In this document: positions 1 through 11,749 of the stretch, in pieces
Layout: every line of letters begins with the position of its first letter
How positions within the stretch are numbered: position 1 is the first letter of the stretch
Assembly (NCBI RefSeq): GCF_002575655.3
Contig: NC_053037.3
Location: forward strand, 47,837,242 to 47,901,241
From: Aegilops tauschii subsp. strangulata
Taxonomy: Eukaryota; Streptophyta; Magnoliopsida; Poales; Poaceae
Direction of reading: 5' to 3'
Length of the DNA stretch: 64,000 nucleotides
Notes under the pieces: model-generated
Seen by the model: the letters and a program-made list of their open reading frames with translations, nothing else
Told to the model about the DNA's origin: nothing
Database searches by the model: none
Made by a program: the position numbers and the translations under genes

Positions 1-444
1 ACCTTTGGAGACACCTGTAGAGCACCTTTATAATCACCCAGTTACGTTGTGACGTTTGGTAGCACACAAAGTGTTCCTCTGGTAAACGGGAGTTGCATAA
101 TCTCATAGTCATAGGAACATGTATAAGTCATGAAGAAAGCAATAGCAGCATACTAAACGATCGAGTGCTATGCTAACGGAATGGGTCAAGTCAATCACGT
201 CATTCTCCCAATGAGGTGATCCCGTTAATCAAATGACAACTCATGTCTATGGCTAGGAAACATAACCATCTTTGATTAACGAGCTAGTCAAGTAGAGGCA
301 TACTAGTGACACTCTGTTTGTCTATGTATTCACACATGTATTATGTTTCCGGTTAATACAATTCTAGCATGAATAATAAACATTTATCATGATATAAGGA
401 AATAAATAATATTTTATTATTGCCTCTAGGGCATATTTCCTTCA
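1..444 (-). mobile_element. BARE/WIS/Angela-like Copia LTR, partial
   Basis: Read on minus, this begins TGAAGGAAATATGCCCTAGA at 444 and follows the same order of motifs as the complete Copia LTRs at 32155 and 38720 (AGAGGCAATAATAAA, ACATGTGTGAATACATAGA, GACTAGCTCGTTGATCAA, AACGGGATCAC). It is clearly more diverged from them than they are from each other, so it is a related but different subfamily. Only the first 444 nt of the LTR, in its own direction, are in the window; the rest of the element lies to the left. Its outer end abuts Tat-type Gypsy internal sequence, so it inserted into that element. Confidence 0.85.
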
Positions 445-862
445 GATAATACATCTTTGATGTCCCAAGCCCATAACAAGTTATATACTTGGCACTTGGG
501 GGCTAATGCGGATTGCTTTTTATCGGCGATAATTTAAAGTCCCAAGCACATAACAAGTTATCTACTTGACACTTGAGGGCTAATGCATATTTGCTCAGAT
601 TAAGATGGATTACCATAATCACAAGTTGTGGAAGCAGTATGACAAGAGATGTACCGGTTCATTCTAAAGGTATAAACCGGTCCATGGGGCTACACCAGCA
701 AAATTAATACAATCTATTCTATTACAAGACCCGGTTCACAACATTTTTATGAACCGGCCCTTGGGGGCTACTAGAGTTGACATTCTAAGCCAGTTATAAA
801 GGAACAAATATGTATGTACAAGGAAGTGATAGTTACCTCATAACGATCCGTCATCAGGCCCA

Positions 863-2983
863 CTAAACCGGCTCATAGTCACGGCTCGTGTACAGGCGGT
901 TCAGAAAACCAGAATGAAGGTCTTGAGCGTTGAGATGGGCAGAGCTTGATAAGTCAGATTTCCATTTGCCCTTGTCCATAGCAGCAAATTCTTCTTTGGC
1001 ACTATGCTTCGATAAAGCGACTGGATGGCCAGGGGAGGTGAAACCAATACCAGTTACAACAACATCGTCATCCATAGTCTTGGCTGGGCTTGGCGGTTTA
1101 TCAGACGTTCTTACTGGGCTTGGCGGACTAGCAGATGGACTTGGTGGATCAGTAGGCTGGCCTGTCGGGTTTGCCTCCACCGGTTCAACAAAAGTGTCCG
1201 GAGCCTGAGGTGCTGGATCATCAAGGACAATGTCAGCATTTGGATCAACAGCTTCTGGGATCTTTTCCGGTTCAGTGGCCGGCACATCATCAGTCGGTTT
1301 ATTCAACCTAGCCTTCTTGCTAGGTCTGGCTTTGGCACTGGAAAGAACAGGCACAAAAATCAGTATGATAAAGTAATACAAGGCCGAAAAGGTTAGGTAT
1401 GATATGCTTACCCAGGGACCGTTTTAAGAGGAGGAAGTTGTGTGGCCGATGACTCGCCGGACGATGAATGAGAAGTTCCCTGATAATTTGAGTCAAACGG
1501 ATTAAGAGGATATCGGAAGTAACCCGCCTTAGGATAAAGTGGGTCAGGAGTATAAGAAACCTCTTGGCGGCGTTTGCGAACCGGAGAGTTCAATAAACCG
1601 GAGCAAGTCACCACTTGGCCACTATGCCGAGTTGTGCGGAGAGTTTCATGCTGCTGTGTCTTCAAAAGAAAGTGCGGATCCAAATAAGAAAGAGGGCATG
1701 AAAATTTTACTTTCCGGACGGCTCGACGGATTTTTGGTATTGGCACTGGATTTGAGTCAAAAGAAAGAATGGTTACCTCGTCAACATGGCTAGCTTCCGC
1801 GTCATCCTGATAATGATCATTGTCATTAAGGTGTATGAAAAATGAACCAAGAGAGTCAAGTTCTAGCTCTGAATCTGGATTATCCAGATTATCATCAATG
1901 ATTGGCTCAGGCGGTTCAGCGTTTCTCCTTTTCGCAGGCTTCTTTGTAGCTTTGGTCTTGAGCCGAGGAGCTCTCGCCGGTTTATCCTGTGATTTCTTTT
2001 TCCAGAACGGATCGTCGGCCTGCATAGACAGACAGTAAATTATGAAAGAGCATTTGATAAGGGACAGATTAAAGACCAAAATGCGGTAATTCTTACCTTT
2101 GGCGGTTTGTTGGAAGGGTAGAAAGGACTAAGCCCTGTTTTGCTGCAATCAGCCACCGGTTCATCAAGCATTTTCTTGACAGCTTCGGTGACTTCATCAT
2201 CAGTAAGCTGGATGTCAATATGACGCTGTGGGTCTTTTAGATCCCCAGTGTACTCACACATTAAACCGGGGTGCCGGCTTAAGGGCAGAACGCTCCAAGA
2301 AACCTAGCATCGAACAAAGTCGATGCCTGTCAGTCCGTTTGCAACAAAATCCCTGAGTTTTGATAGCTGGGGGGCATATTTGGACCGTTCCTTAGCGGTC
2401 AGTCGTTGAGGCATTGGCTGAGTTTTGGTCAGCCGGTGTGGGCAATAACCCGGCAAAGGATTTCATTGTCCGGAGCTTTGTTTCGGCAATAAAACCAAGT
2501 CTGATTCCAGTCCTTGGGATGACTGTGATGCTTGGCGTGAGGGAAATCTACATCTTTCCTCTTCTGAATTGAAACGCCGCCCAGTTTAGTGTTGGGTCCA
2601 TCCGTAAATTCAGTACGGCAGTTTAAGTAAAAAAAGTCCCGGAACAGCTCGACAGTAGGCTCTTCTTGCAGATAAATTTCACAAAATACTTGCCAGTTGC
2701 AAATATTGGACATGGATTTTGGTCCGATATCTTGAGGGCGGATCTGAAAGCTAGCAAGCACGTCACGGAAGAATTTTGATCCAGGAGGAGAAAACCCACG
2801 ACTCAGATGATCAGCAAACACAATAACTTCTCCATCCTTCGGCTCAGGAGGATTTTCTGGACCGGGGACTCGCCAATGAATGGTATCTTTGCTTGCTAAA
2901 GCGCCAGTCTCAACACACCCAGTCAGTTGTGCTTCTGTAACCCGGGAAGGAACCCAAATGCAAGCATAAAACTGTTTGGCCAT
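863..2983 (-). pseudogene. Antisense accessory gene with 'putative gypsy type transposon' domain (PF04195-like)
   Basis: The first coding block (2429-2983) has FADHLSRGFSPPGSKFFRDV, LQEEPTVELFRDFFYL and SHPKDWNQTWFYC, recognised as the plant 'gypsy type transposon' domain. Coding continues leftward with plausible splice sites: a donor CCAAAG|GTAAGA after SNKPPK near 2094, an acceptor CTATGCAG before ADDPFWKKK near 2020, and a donor TGGGTAAGC near 1408. The last block (863-1381) is Pro/Ser-rich with PPSPSASPPSP repeats. A frameshift near 2440 and a TAG near 2305 break the reading frame between the first two blocks, so the copy is dead. Function is unknown; related antisense genes are known in Tat Gypsy elements, where a regulatory role has been discussed. 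It lies antisense to the retroelement, which is why its strand disagrees with the LTR. Confidence 0.6.
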
Positions 2984-3981
2984 CTCGGTGAAAGGCTGGA
3001 AAAAGGATCTATGTCCGGTTTAAAATTCATGACTGGCACTTATAAACCGGTGCAACGATGGAGGAAGATGACATTGAAACATCTGTATATATTAAATCGG
3101 ATTCTGATATTTAAAGATGATTGGCATTTTAAAAGAGGGCTAATGGTACCTGGCGGGTTATCATTTTCTAAAAGTTAAGCCGCCTACAATGGTGTGGAAG
3201 CTACAGATCTGAAAAATTCATCAGTGTTGCATAAACAGATTTCACAGGTTGGTGGTATAATTTAGGATCTACCGTAGTTCTAAAAGGGAGATAAATTTTA
3301 AACCTAAAGTTGCGACAGCAGAAGAACACATATGCTCGGATAGGATCCTATGCAGACAAAGGTATCTTCTGTGTTAGGAAAGGGATGTTAAACTACAGTC
3401 GCTCGCCGTTACTATCAGATTCAGATTAAACTACGCGAGCTAAGAAAGAAAAAGGAGGCACAGTGAAGAACACCAAAGAACAGCAGAAACCCTAATGCAG
3501 ATCTGGTGTTCGAGAAGAAGGGTACTTACTGACGCTGTTGTACAGCGGAGATGCGTCGCGGTTCTCTGGTCAAGACAGGTTGATGCAGCGGCCTTTGTTG
3601 GTGCAGAGGCGAAGGTTGACGGCAGCGGCGGTGCTTGGGCTCTGAGGCGACGCGAGGTGGAAGAAGATATGAAAAGGCAAGGGGAAAAAGGAAAGGAACC
3701 TCTGGCCCTATTTATAAGATGATGGGATAAGCGACCGGCGCGGGAATCGAGGAGCCCAAAAAATGGAACTGTCGCCTCGATTTTCGGAGGTTAATTAATA
3801 AAAGGGAGGTATATACAATTTTAATAAGCAGGTGACGTCATGGCGGTTTATTATAATCCTAAAGGATGACGTCACGGCGGTTTACCAGATTCACAGAAGA
3901 TGACGGCATGGTGGTTTACATGAAGATGTTCAAATTTTTTTTTTCGTAAATGTTGAAGATTGACATGAACCTAGGGCCTAA
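2984..3981. other. Noncoding stretch between the antisense gene and the 3' LTR
   Basis: No credible coding region. It would contain the promoter and 5' leader of the antisense gene, which is transcribed leftward from about 3000-3500. A short motif, GACGTCA(T/C)GGCGGTTTA, recurs at about 3834-3885 (AGGTGACGTCATGGCGGTTT, GATGACGTCACGGCGGTTTA), with a relaxed third copy near 3900. The tight spacing looks like a small cis-regulatory or structural repeat of the element. Confidence 0.4.
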
Positions 3982-4671
3982 TGTTGGGGATATAACTATT
4001 GAATATAAACCTCCCAGGAGGGGCCGGGTTATACTCATAAGAATCAATCGGCATTGAAGCCCATGAAGATAAGGATTATGGCGTTTTACTATAGAGACTT
4101 AAAGGCCCAAGGCCCAAAGGCGGATTAGGGCCAGTGTACATAAACCACCGTGTAAATATGTAACTTGTGTTGTAAGGTAGGAGAAAGTAGAGACCGAGGC
4201 GGACACATGTATGAGCCGGCCTCGGGATTCTATAGACCGTCGGGCGTCGACCTGTGTATATAAAGGCACAACCCGGAGGCGGTTCAGAACAAGAAACAAC
4301 AGCTCGAGATCCAGGTAAAGCGATTTCGCTCCCTGATCATCGAGACCACCTCAATTCCAGCACAATTGGATCGTAGGCTTTTACCTTCACCGCAAGTGGC
4401 CGAACCAGTATAAACTCCCCGTGTCCTTTGTCCGGTTTAATCCCTTTAAGCTAATCTTGTTGTGGTGGCTCCATGACTAAGTCCTTACGCAAGGACATCT
4501 GCCGTGACAAATCCATGACAATATCCGAATCCCCAAGCTTGCCTTCCACGCAAAGGAGAGTCCCATCCGGACATGGCACAAAGTCTTCCATCTTGCATCT
4601 TCATAGTCCAACAGTCCGGCATACGCATATAATCCGGGTGTCCGAGGACCCCTTAATCCAGGACTCCCTCA
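3982..4671 (+). mobile_element. Gypsy LTR (3' LTR of the Tat-type element)
   Basis: A 690-bp block with TG...CA ends: TGTTGGGGATATAACTATTG at the left and AATCCAGGACTCCCTCA at the right. A plus-strand TATA box sits at 4257, supporting plus orientation. The first five bases beyond it are CCGAC, a possible target-site duplication; the partner copy would be left of the window. The right edge abuts a CCCCGACACC minisatellite, which I assign to the CACTA element it inserted into. Confidence 0.7.
4257..4264 (+). promoter_or_regulatory. TATA box of the Gypsy LTR
   Basis: TATATAAA in the context GTGTATATAAAGGCACAACC, roughly 275 nt into a 690-bp LTR, where the U3/R boundary is expected. It sets the direction of transcription to plus. 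Confidence 0.6.
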
Positions 4672-4991
4672 CCGACCCCGACACACTGACACCCCGACCC
4701 TGACAGCCTGACCCCGACACGACAGACCGACACCCCGGCACGACCCCCCAACCCCAACCCCCGACCCCCGACACCCTGAAACCACACCCCGACACCCCGG
4801 CACGACACCCCGACCCCGACCCCCCTACACCCTGACACCACACCCCGACACCCTGACACCACCCCGACCCCGATCCTGACACCCCGACACCCTGACACCC
4901 CGAACGACCCCGACACCCTAACACCTCGATCGACCGCGACACCCTGACACGACACCCCGACACCCCGGCACGACCCCTCCCCCGACGGGGT
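4672..4991. repeat. GC-rich minisatellite, (CCCCGACACCCTGACA)n-like
   Basis: About 320 bp built from short blocks such as GACCCCGACA, CACCCTGACA, CACCCCGGCACGA in irregular order. The plus strand is almost free of T and very C-rich. Open frames on the minus strand here are repeat artefacts of Gly/Val/Ser/Arg/Cys composition. It probably belongs to the CACTA element into which the Gypsy element inserted, since such arrays are common in large plant CACTA elements. Confidence 0.75.
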
Positions 4992-5372
4992 CATATATTT
5001 GTGAATTATGAGTTAGGTCATATATTTTTTGATTTTGTTATGCAAAACATAATATATATTTGTGTTGATTGGGTGGATTTAAATGTGTTGTTTCGTTGCT
5101 GCGATGGTGTGGTGTTTGACGACCTCGCTGTGCGTTCGACGAGCTCCGCCCCTGCGTTCGTTCGTGAGCACAAATGACATCTCCTCCTCCCCCCTTCATT
5201 TGCTCTATTCCGGTCTTCGTGCCGATGAAACTTGCTAGCTATAGGTGTCAATCATCTATATGCGTAACCACTATGCGTCTCCCGTTCAAAAGGGTTACAT
5301 CTATAAATATGCATGCATTTGCATATTTATAATCGTGATTCTTTCAAATTGTCCAACGTTATCCATGGACAG
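4992..5372. other. CACTA no. 1 upstream region, no gene seen
   Basis: AT-rich and ordinary sequence between the minisatellite and the hairpin. No coding region, terminus or subterminal motif was recognised. By position it contains part of the transposase promoter. Confidence 0.4.
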
Positions 5373-5588
5373 CCCGAGTATGTGTAGATTGGGTTCGTTT
5401 TCCCATATGCTCTGCGCCGGATCCGATGCAGAATTTCGTTAGTGCCTCCCTGTTTTTCTCCGGGTACACATCCTCTCTGCTTATTGCTGAGACGTGTATC
5501 AGGAGAACAGCGGGGAGGTGCTGCCGAAATTTTGCGTCGGATCTGGAGCAGAGCATGGGAAAATGAACCCGATCTACACATACTCGGG
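5373..5588. repeat. 216-bp imperfect palindrome (foldback hairpin)
   Basis: Left arm 5373 to about 5470 (starts CCCGAGTATGTGTAGAT) pairs with right arm about 5494-5588 (ends ATCTACACATACTCGGG). Further matched blocks include TTTTCCCATATGCTCTGC with GCAGAGCATGGGAAAA, and GCCTCCCTGTTTTTCTCC with GGAGAACAGCGGGGAGG. The loop is only about 25 nt. Arm identity by eye is roughly 80-85 percent. It lies 135 bp before the transposase start codon. Confidence 0.75.
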
Positions 5589-5722
5589 TGGGATTAGGAC
5601 CTATCTTTACCTATTAGCGTGTAGGTTGCATGGACGTAATAAAACTGACAAACTCCATTAACTGATGGATATGGTTTGCTTAATTATGTATATATTTCTT
5701 GTGTGTCTAGTAGGAAGCCAAT

Positions 5723-8700
5723 ATGAGTGATCGTGCATGGATGTACACCGGTTACACTAGTCACTATGTCTGGACCGAGGAATGGTTAACAAAAACCAAG
5801 GGGTTTGTTAGAGCCGCATTTGCAAATGGCCAGAAATTAAGCTGGTGCCCCTATGTCCGGTGTGACAACTATAATCAGAGGGACGAGCTTCAAATGAGTA
5901 AACACATGCAGAAGTTTGGCTTTACGCCTGGTTACACGGTCTGGACATTACATGGTGAGTCTGCCCAATGTGCCAGAGCCGAGGTGGTTCGTCGTCACAC
6001 CGACGAGCATGGTACCGGGATGGAAGACATGGTGCAAGACTTTGACGATGCTCGGGACTCGGACGAGGAGATGGAGGAATCTGGAAAGGCCTTCACTGAA
6101 ATGTTGGAGTCCTCAGAACGTCCTCTCCACGAGCACACTGAGCTTTGTCAGCTGGATGCCATCTCACAAATAATGGCATTGAAGGCTCAATTCAACTTGG
6201 GCAGAGAATGCTACGACGCGATGATGATATTATTCGGATGATTTCTACCCAAAGGCCATGTGCTACCTGCAAACCTGTACCAGTCAGACAAAATCCTCCG
6301 TGCTCTTAAGATGCCCTATGAGAAGATACATGCCTGTGAGAAAGGATGTGTCTTATTTAGGCGTCAGTATGAGGACTTGAACTATTGTCCCATTTGCAAG
6401 TCTTCCAGGTATGTTCTTTGGTATATGCCAATCGTACCAAGACTTCAACGTCTTTTCATGGTCAAAGAGACGGCCAGACAGATGACATGGCACAAAATGG
6501 GCAAAAGAACCGAACTAGATGCAGATGGGAATGTGATGATGGTGCACACATTGGATGGTGAAGCGTGGAAGCGCTTCGATGCATTAGATAAGGAAAAGAC
6601 GGCAGATCCAAGGCATCCTCGAGTCGCCGTCAGCACGGATGGGTTCAGTGTGTTTGGTCAGACGGCAGCCCAATACAGTTGTTGGCTCGTGTTTGTCATT
6701 CCACTCAATCTCCCCCCGGGCAGATTATGCAAAGATAGAACGTTTTATTGACGTTGATAATTCCAGGGCCCAACTATTCAGGGAAGAATATGAATGTGTA
6801 CATGTAGCCGCTTAAGGATGAATTGCAAGAAGCTTGGGATAATGGGTTCAAGACATACGATGCCTTTAGCAAACAGAACTTCATAATGTGTGCCTGGTAC
6901 TTGTACTCGACACATGACTTGCCGGCGTATGCGCTATTCGTTGGCTGGTGTGTGCATGGAAGGTTCTCGTGCCCCACATGCAAGGGAGCTCTTGAGTTTC
7001 GTTGGCTGACGGCGGGGCACAAGTATAATTTCTTCGACTTGCATAGACCGTTTCTAGATCCTCGCCATAAGTTCAGGAAAGACAAGAGGAACTTCATCAA
7101 AGGTAGAGTTGTCAAACACTTGGCACCACCTGCGTTGACAGGCCAAGAGACCCTAGATCAGTTAAACGCTCTTGGGCCAGATCCAGAGCGTCCAGGGTAT
7201 TTCAAGGGGTATAATAAGGAACACGCCTGGACTCACAAGACATGCCTCTGGGATCTGCTTTACTTAAAAGACCTCCTTTGCCCACACAACATCGACGTGA
7301 TGCACACTGAAAAGAATATCGCCGAAGCCATTTTTGGTACGTTGTTCGGCATAGAGGGGAAATCAGAGGATAATACTAAGGCTAGAGTCGATCAAGAGGA
7401 GCTCTGTGATAGACCGTTACAAAACATGCAAGAACCGAAAGGAAAGCGGAACTGGACGAAGCCAAAGGCATGGTTCAATCTTGGAAGGCCAACTATGATG
7501 GAAATTATTTTGTGGGTGAAAATGCAGTTGATGTTCCCCTATGGGTATGCAACAAATCTAAAGAGGGGAGCGAGTCTTGATAAATTGAAAATATTTGGTC
7601 TAAAAAGTCATGATTGGCACATATGGATTGAGCGGATAATGCCGGTGATGTTGCGTCGATTCACCCCTGAGGATGAATGGCTAGTACTGGCAGAGCTGAG
7701 CTATTTCTTCCGTGTTCTTTGTGCGAAAGAATTATCGCCTGGCCTCCTAGAAGAAATGGAACAGTTGGTGCCGGAGTTGATTTGCAAGTTAGAGATGATC
7801 TTTCCGCCAAGCTTCTTTAATCCAATGCAACACTTGATTTTTCATCTCCCGACCGAGGCAAGATTGGGGGGGGGGCGTGCAAAATCGTTGGTGCTACTCA
7901 ACTGAGAGGATGCAGAAGACGCTTCGAGCAAAATGTAAAAATAAACGTAGAATTGAAGCATCGATGGCCGACGCATTCATCACTAAGGAGGTGGCAAACT
8001 TCGTGACAGCACACTACGAAGCCAAAAATCGTCATTTGCATAATCCAAAGCCTCGGTACAATGCTGATGACCCTAGAAAGGGTCGATCCAACCTCAGTCT
8101 ATTCAAAGGGAATCTCGCACCAGCCAGTGGTTGGAAACACAGTATCGTTGGATGTTGAAGAATGGCGTACCATTTCGCTGTATCTCTTCAACAACCTAGC
8201 AGAAGTGCGTCCGTACATCGAGTAAGATTTTGGTACATTGTTTCGCAACTTCTAATTCCTTTGAACTGCTCTTATTCCAAGATATTTGATGCAGTCGATA
8301 CGTCACCATATTCTCGTATGGAGCGGTGATCCAAAAGGATTCCGTCGAAGAGTATGAGCTTCTGGCAAAGCAAGGAGGCAAATATCCCAGTTTCATCTCT
8401 TGGTTCAAAAAAGGTAAATTCCATTAGACCATTTCATTTCTTTGGCTAATTTGCGACTAATGCAACAATCCTTTCGTTTTAAACTTGTAGGCTAATTCAG
8501 AGATTATGGATGCCGACTTGAGACAAGTAGCTAATGGTTTTGCCTATAAGGTCCGTTCATTTGACAAATACGACATCAACGGGTATCGCTTTCGTACCTA
8601 TGGCAAAGAGCTATCTATGGCCGACCGAAAGTCTAAAAATTGTTGTGTCTCTGCTATCGGCGAAGGAGATATCGAGTATTATGGAAGAGATGAAGAAATT

Positions 8701-9318
8701 TATGAAGTTCAATTCTATGGTGAAAACCCACCAAACGTCGTAGTCTTCAGATGTTATTGGTTCCAGCCGAGGGAGACTAGAAGGACTCATGAACATATAG
8801 GGCTAGTCGAAATCAAACAAAGCACCCATTTGGATGTTCCCGATGCCTATATTACGGCTCAACAGGCAACCCAAGTTTTCTGTTTACCGTGGGCCTGTCA
8901 AAGTGATCCAAATCTCAGTGGTTGGGATGTCGTTTATGAAGTGCCGCCACGTCTTAGACCACCTCCCCCCAATGAAGAGGATTATGAACCTCACATTAAC
9001 CAAGACACATATGATGAAGGAGAATTCTTTCAAGAAACACGTCTTTCCGAAAAATGTTTCAAGAACCGCTCTACTCCACCCCAGAACATTGAAGTAGACA
9101 GTGATAATGAATCCGACTTCACTCCTGAGCCGGAACAAGAAGAGCCGGAACAAGAAGAAGTTACTGCTGCAGATGACCTATCAATGCTTGAACGATTACG
9201 TAGAGGAGGCCTTCCACATGTTGATGCATTTATTGATGATGATGATGAGCACGTCACTGATAGTGATGATGATGATGCATTTAATGATCACGAAGCATAT
9301 ATAGACGATTCAGAGTAA
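5723..9318 (+). pseudogene. CACTA TNP2-type transposase, decayed
   Basis: Domains follow the canonical TNP2 order. The N-terminal transposase-associated domain starts at the ATG (SDRAWMY, ...YVRCDNYNQRDELQMSKHM). A Transposase_21 region follows (CEKGCVLFRRQYEDLNYCPI; DVMHTEKNIAEAIFGTLFGI at about 7292). Then DUF4218 (PPSFFNPMQHLIFHLPTEA) and, after introns near 8223 and 8415, DUF4216 at 8506-9318 (NVVVFRCYWFQP, GWDVVYEVPPR), with an acidic Asp-rich tail. It would cut and paste the element by recognising its termini. It is inactive: in-frame TGA at 6239, a frameshift near 6720 with stops before 6823, and another at a G10 run near 7866. The start was chosen for the domain match; a 216-bp hairpin lies upstream. 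Confidence 0.9.
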
Positions 9319-9332
9319 TATTAGTAATGTGA

Positions 9333-9490
9333 GGTATTCAAGTTTTTATTATGTTCATGATGATGATACACTTAAATTATATACATATTATTCATGTCAG
9401 GTATTCAATTTTTTATTATGTTCATGATTATGATACACTTAAATTATATACATATTATTCATGTCAGGTATTCAAATTTTTTATGTTGTA
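9333..9490. repeat. Tandem repeat, about 69 bp x 2.3
   Basis: Two near-identical units (GTATTCAAGTTTTTATTATG ... ATTATTCATGTCAG) start at about 9333 and 9402, and a third partial unit begins at 9468. The array fills the space between the transposase stop and the second CACTA gene. The third copy runs into CTCATTGCAG, a possible splice acceptor just before the next ORF. Confidence 0.8.
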
Positions 9491-9530
9491 CTAATTTTGT
9501 TTACTTTTTCTCATTGCAGGTGTTGACAGG

Positions 9531-11650
9531 ATGGTGGGCAAGGGTCCAGAGCGCCCCGAGCCTCCTGCGAGTGCTACTGGGAGGGGTGGTTCCATTATTC
9601 CACCCCAGCCCCTCCGGAGAGCGCTGCTAGACAGTATGCAGACATCAGCAGCGGGTGCTTCTTCTTTGGCTGGGAGAGGTTGGGGGAGGAAGAAGGCGGC
9701 TAGATGTGGACATGGCAGCGGGAGAGGTAGGAAGGCTGCTATGCCATCCTCACCGCCACCCCCAGCAGATTCACCCGACCACAGGACTGCTCCGTTTGAC
9801 ATGGACCCGTCTCGGACTCCGGTCCATGAGCCTCCGGTCGCCGATCCTTCGCCGCCCCACCAGACTCGGGTCGCCGATCCTTCGCCCCACCAGACTTGGC
9901 TCGCCGATCCTTCGCCCCACGTGAGTCCGGTCCCAGAGTCTTCGTCCCAGAAGACTCCGGTCCCGGAGTCTTCTTCCCACGAGACTCCAGAGGCTAGTTG
10001 CCCTACTGATGGTAGTGAGGACACCTTTTCTGATGATAGCTACAGCGACGACGAGCCGGTTGAGAAGGGAAAGAAGGTGTACAAGCGTGGCTGTACAAAG
10101 CTCCCGCCCGTGCCGACGACCCCCGACTAGAGGTGGTTGATTGCGCCTAATGGGTTAAAGTAAGTGCATTTACTCTTTTTTAACCTTTTGCCTTCACGTT
10201 TCTTCAAATTAATATCTAATGCGCTGGCCTTGTCATACTACAGGGGCTGGGTACACCCCCCTGGTGTCCGCAGGCCCAACACGATCCTTGGTCTGATTTG
10301 CCGGTAGCACTTCCCTGGGTGGGTCACGTTGCCCAGTGAGGGTCAGGTTCCACAGCTAGCACTGAGCTGGGAGTTGTACACGGTTGCCCAGGCCCCTCCG
10401 AGGGAGATGGTCGCCAGTGTCTTGTGCGAGACGGTGGCCGACATTGTGTTCTGTCGGTTTTGGGTAATTTGTCCTTTACAGAATTAAAAATCAACACTAC
10501 CTAGCTAGTGAATGTACTAATCAGTGTTGTCTTGGATAGCTCTATAAAATGCCTAAATATGCTTTAGTTAGATAAAAAATGGCATAACTACCTTGGATAG
10601 CTCAATAATGACATGATTAGCATATTTTCGTCAAAAATGGCATAATAATCTTGGTTACCTCCAAAACAACCTAAACTTAGCTTATTTTCCTCGAAAATGA
10701 CATAATAACCTTACTTGCCACCAAAATGACCTATTTATATAGAAATATCATTCTTCATGCTATCTTGAGCCCTTAACTATAATATTTTGTTCCCTCTCGC
10801 AGGCGCACCACCACAAGAAGCCTATGCCAAATCTGTTCGACCTCTATGGCATGGCCCATAGTGCCCCTTACAAGAAGGCCAAGGCATTCTCGGAGGAAGA
10901 CCTAGATCATCCAGAGAGCTTCACCAACATCTACTCCCACAACAAGCTCGTGAAGTACAGAGACGAGGGGAAGGCGAGGAAAGGGTAGGACTTTAACCCG
11001 AGCCAGGATCCTTTTGATACAGAGCTGGTGATGATATCTGGTGGCGGGAGGTCCCATGGCTCCATAGCCATTGGTGATGGACTGATACATTGTCCTAGGA
11101 CTCTCCCGCAGATCAAGAAGCGCCAGAGTAGCTCTGATCCTCAGATAACGCCTCGTGCACGGCCCGCGGAGCTCGCCATGGCGGTTAGTTATACCAGTTC
11201 TCTCACCTTTCCTCCATTACATTGTGTGTGCGTCCATCGATGATTACTATGCTAATGAGGAGTGGTGTGTTGCAGGCACTGGTTGAGAAAGAGAGATTGA
11301 ACACCCAAGCGCTTTTGGAGGCAGCAAGAAGGGAGGCGGCGGAGAGGGAGACGGAGAGGGAGGAGAGGACGGCTAAGCTATTGGAGGAGGAGCGGAACCG
11401 AAATGAGGCGTCTCACCGGGCCCTCTACGAGCTCCTCGTGGTACGTTTCTCGTGCATATTATCCCAACCATGCACGTAATGTTCGCATTACTAACTAATA
11501 TGACTGACTCGTGAGAAGCAAATGTGCAGACCATGTGCGAGAAAAACGGTCAGACCCCTCCGCCGTTGCCCAGAAGTCTCCGGCGACCACAGTGAGTTTG
11601 ATTTGAATGGCCGTTAGTTACTAGTATTCACATTTCAGTTGCATCTTGCT
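9531..11650 (+). pseudogene. CACTA second gene, TNPA-like, decayed
   Basis: The first exon (9531-10130) encodes a Pro/Ser-rich protein with tandem units VADPSPPHQTR / VADPSPHQTW / LADPSPH. A second block after acceptor CTACAG near 10242 reads RPNTILGLICR then a stop and HFPGWVTLP, resembling the N-terminal part of the plant CACTA Transposase_24 family. A third block at about 10801-11180 has HHHKKPMPNLFDLYGM. A last block (about 11277-11440) is a heptad-like coiled coil, EAARREAAERETEREERTAK. TNPA-type proteins bind subterminal repeats and assist TNP2. In-frame stops (near 10308 and 10987) mean this copy is not functional. Exon limits are approximate. Confidence 0.65.
10530..10740. repeat. Degenerate tandem repeat in a CACTA intron
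   Basis: Blocks such as AAAATGGCATAATAACCTTG and AAAATGACATAATAACCTTA recur about every 60 bp. The same word family reappears at 11880-12210, so the motif has spread within this element. No coding potential. Confidence 0.6.
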
Positions 11651-11749
11651 AACGAGACATTATTGGAAATGATCTTTGGTACAGCATGCCTCCCGACAAG
11701 CATCGACCAATCCTTCTGCGTCTGGCAATGGCGGAACCCCGACATAATT

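Larger units (their letters stand above)
445..3981 (+). mobile_element. Tat-lineage Gypsy retrotransposon, 3' internal region
   Basis: Internal sequence lying left of a 690-bp LTR. There is no reverse transcriptase, integrase or gag; that part lies left of the Copia insertion or is lost. The motif TTGGGGGCTA (or a close variant) recurs on plus near 497, 574 and 763, and a weaker version, CCTAGGGCCTAA, directly precedes the LTR at 3970-3981, where a polypurine tract should be. The main coding content is an antisense accessory gene (863-2983). Long antisense ORFs between pol and the 3' LTR are known from Tat-lineage elements such as maize Grande. Lineage assignment is inferred from that arrangement, not from reverse transcriptase. 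Bases 445-862 hold only noncoding sequence with the repeated purine motif. Confidence 0.6.

Noticed and set aside
4601..4994. Minus-strand open frames rich in Gly, Val, Cys, Ser, Arg
   Set aside because: They exist only because the CCCCGACACC repeat has no stops in these frames; no protein family is visible.
4992..5372. Left terminus of CACTA no. 1
   Set aside because: No CACTACTGG-type terminus or CTTTGCCGTC motif is present here; the left end must be elsewhere.
5245..5581. Frames over the 216-bp palindrome encoding similar peptides on both strands
   Set aside because: The similarity (SFSHALL / SFSHMLC) is due to the inverted repeat itself.
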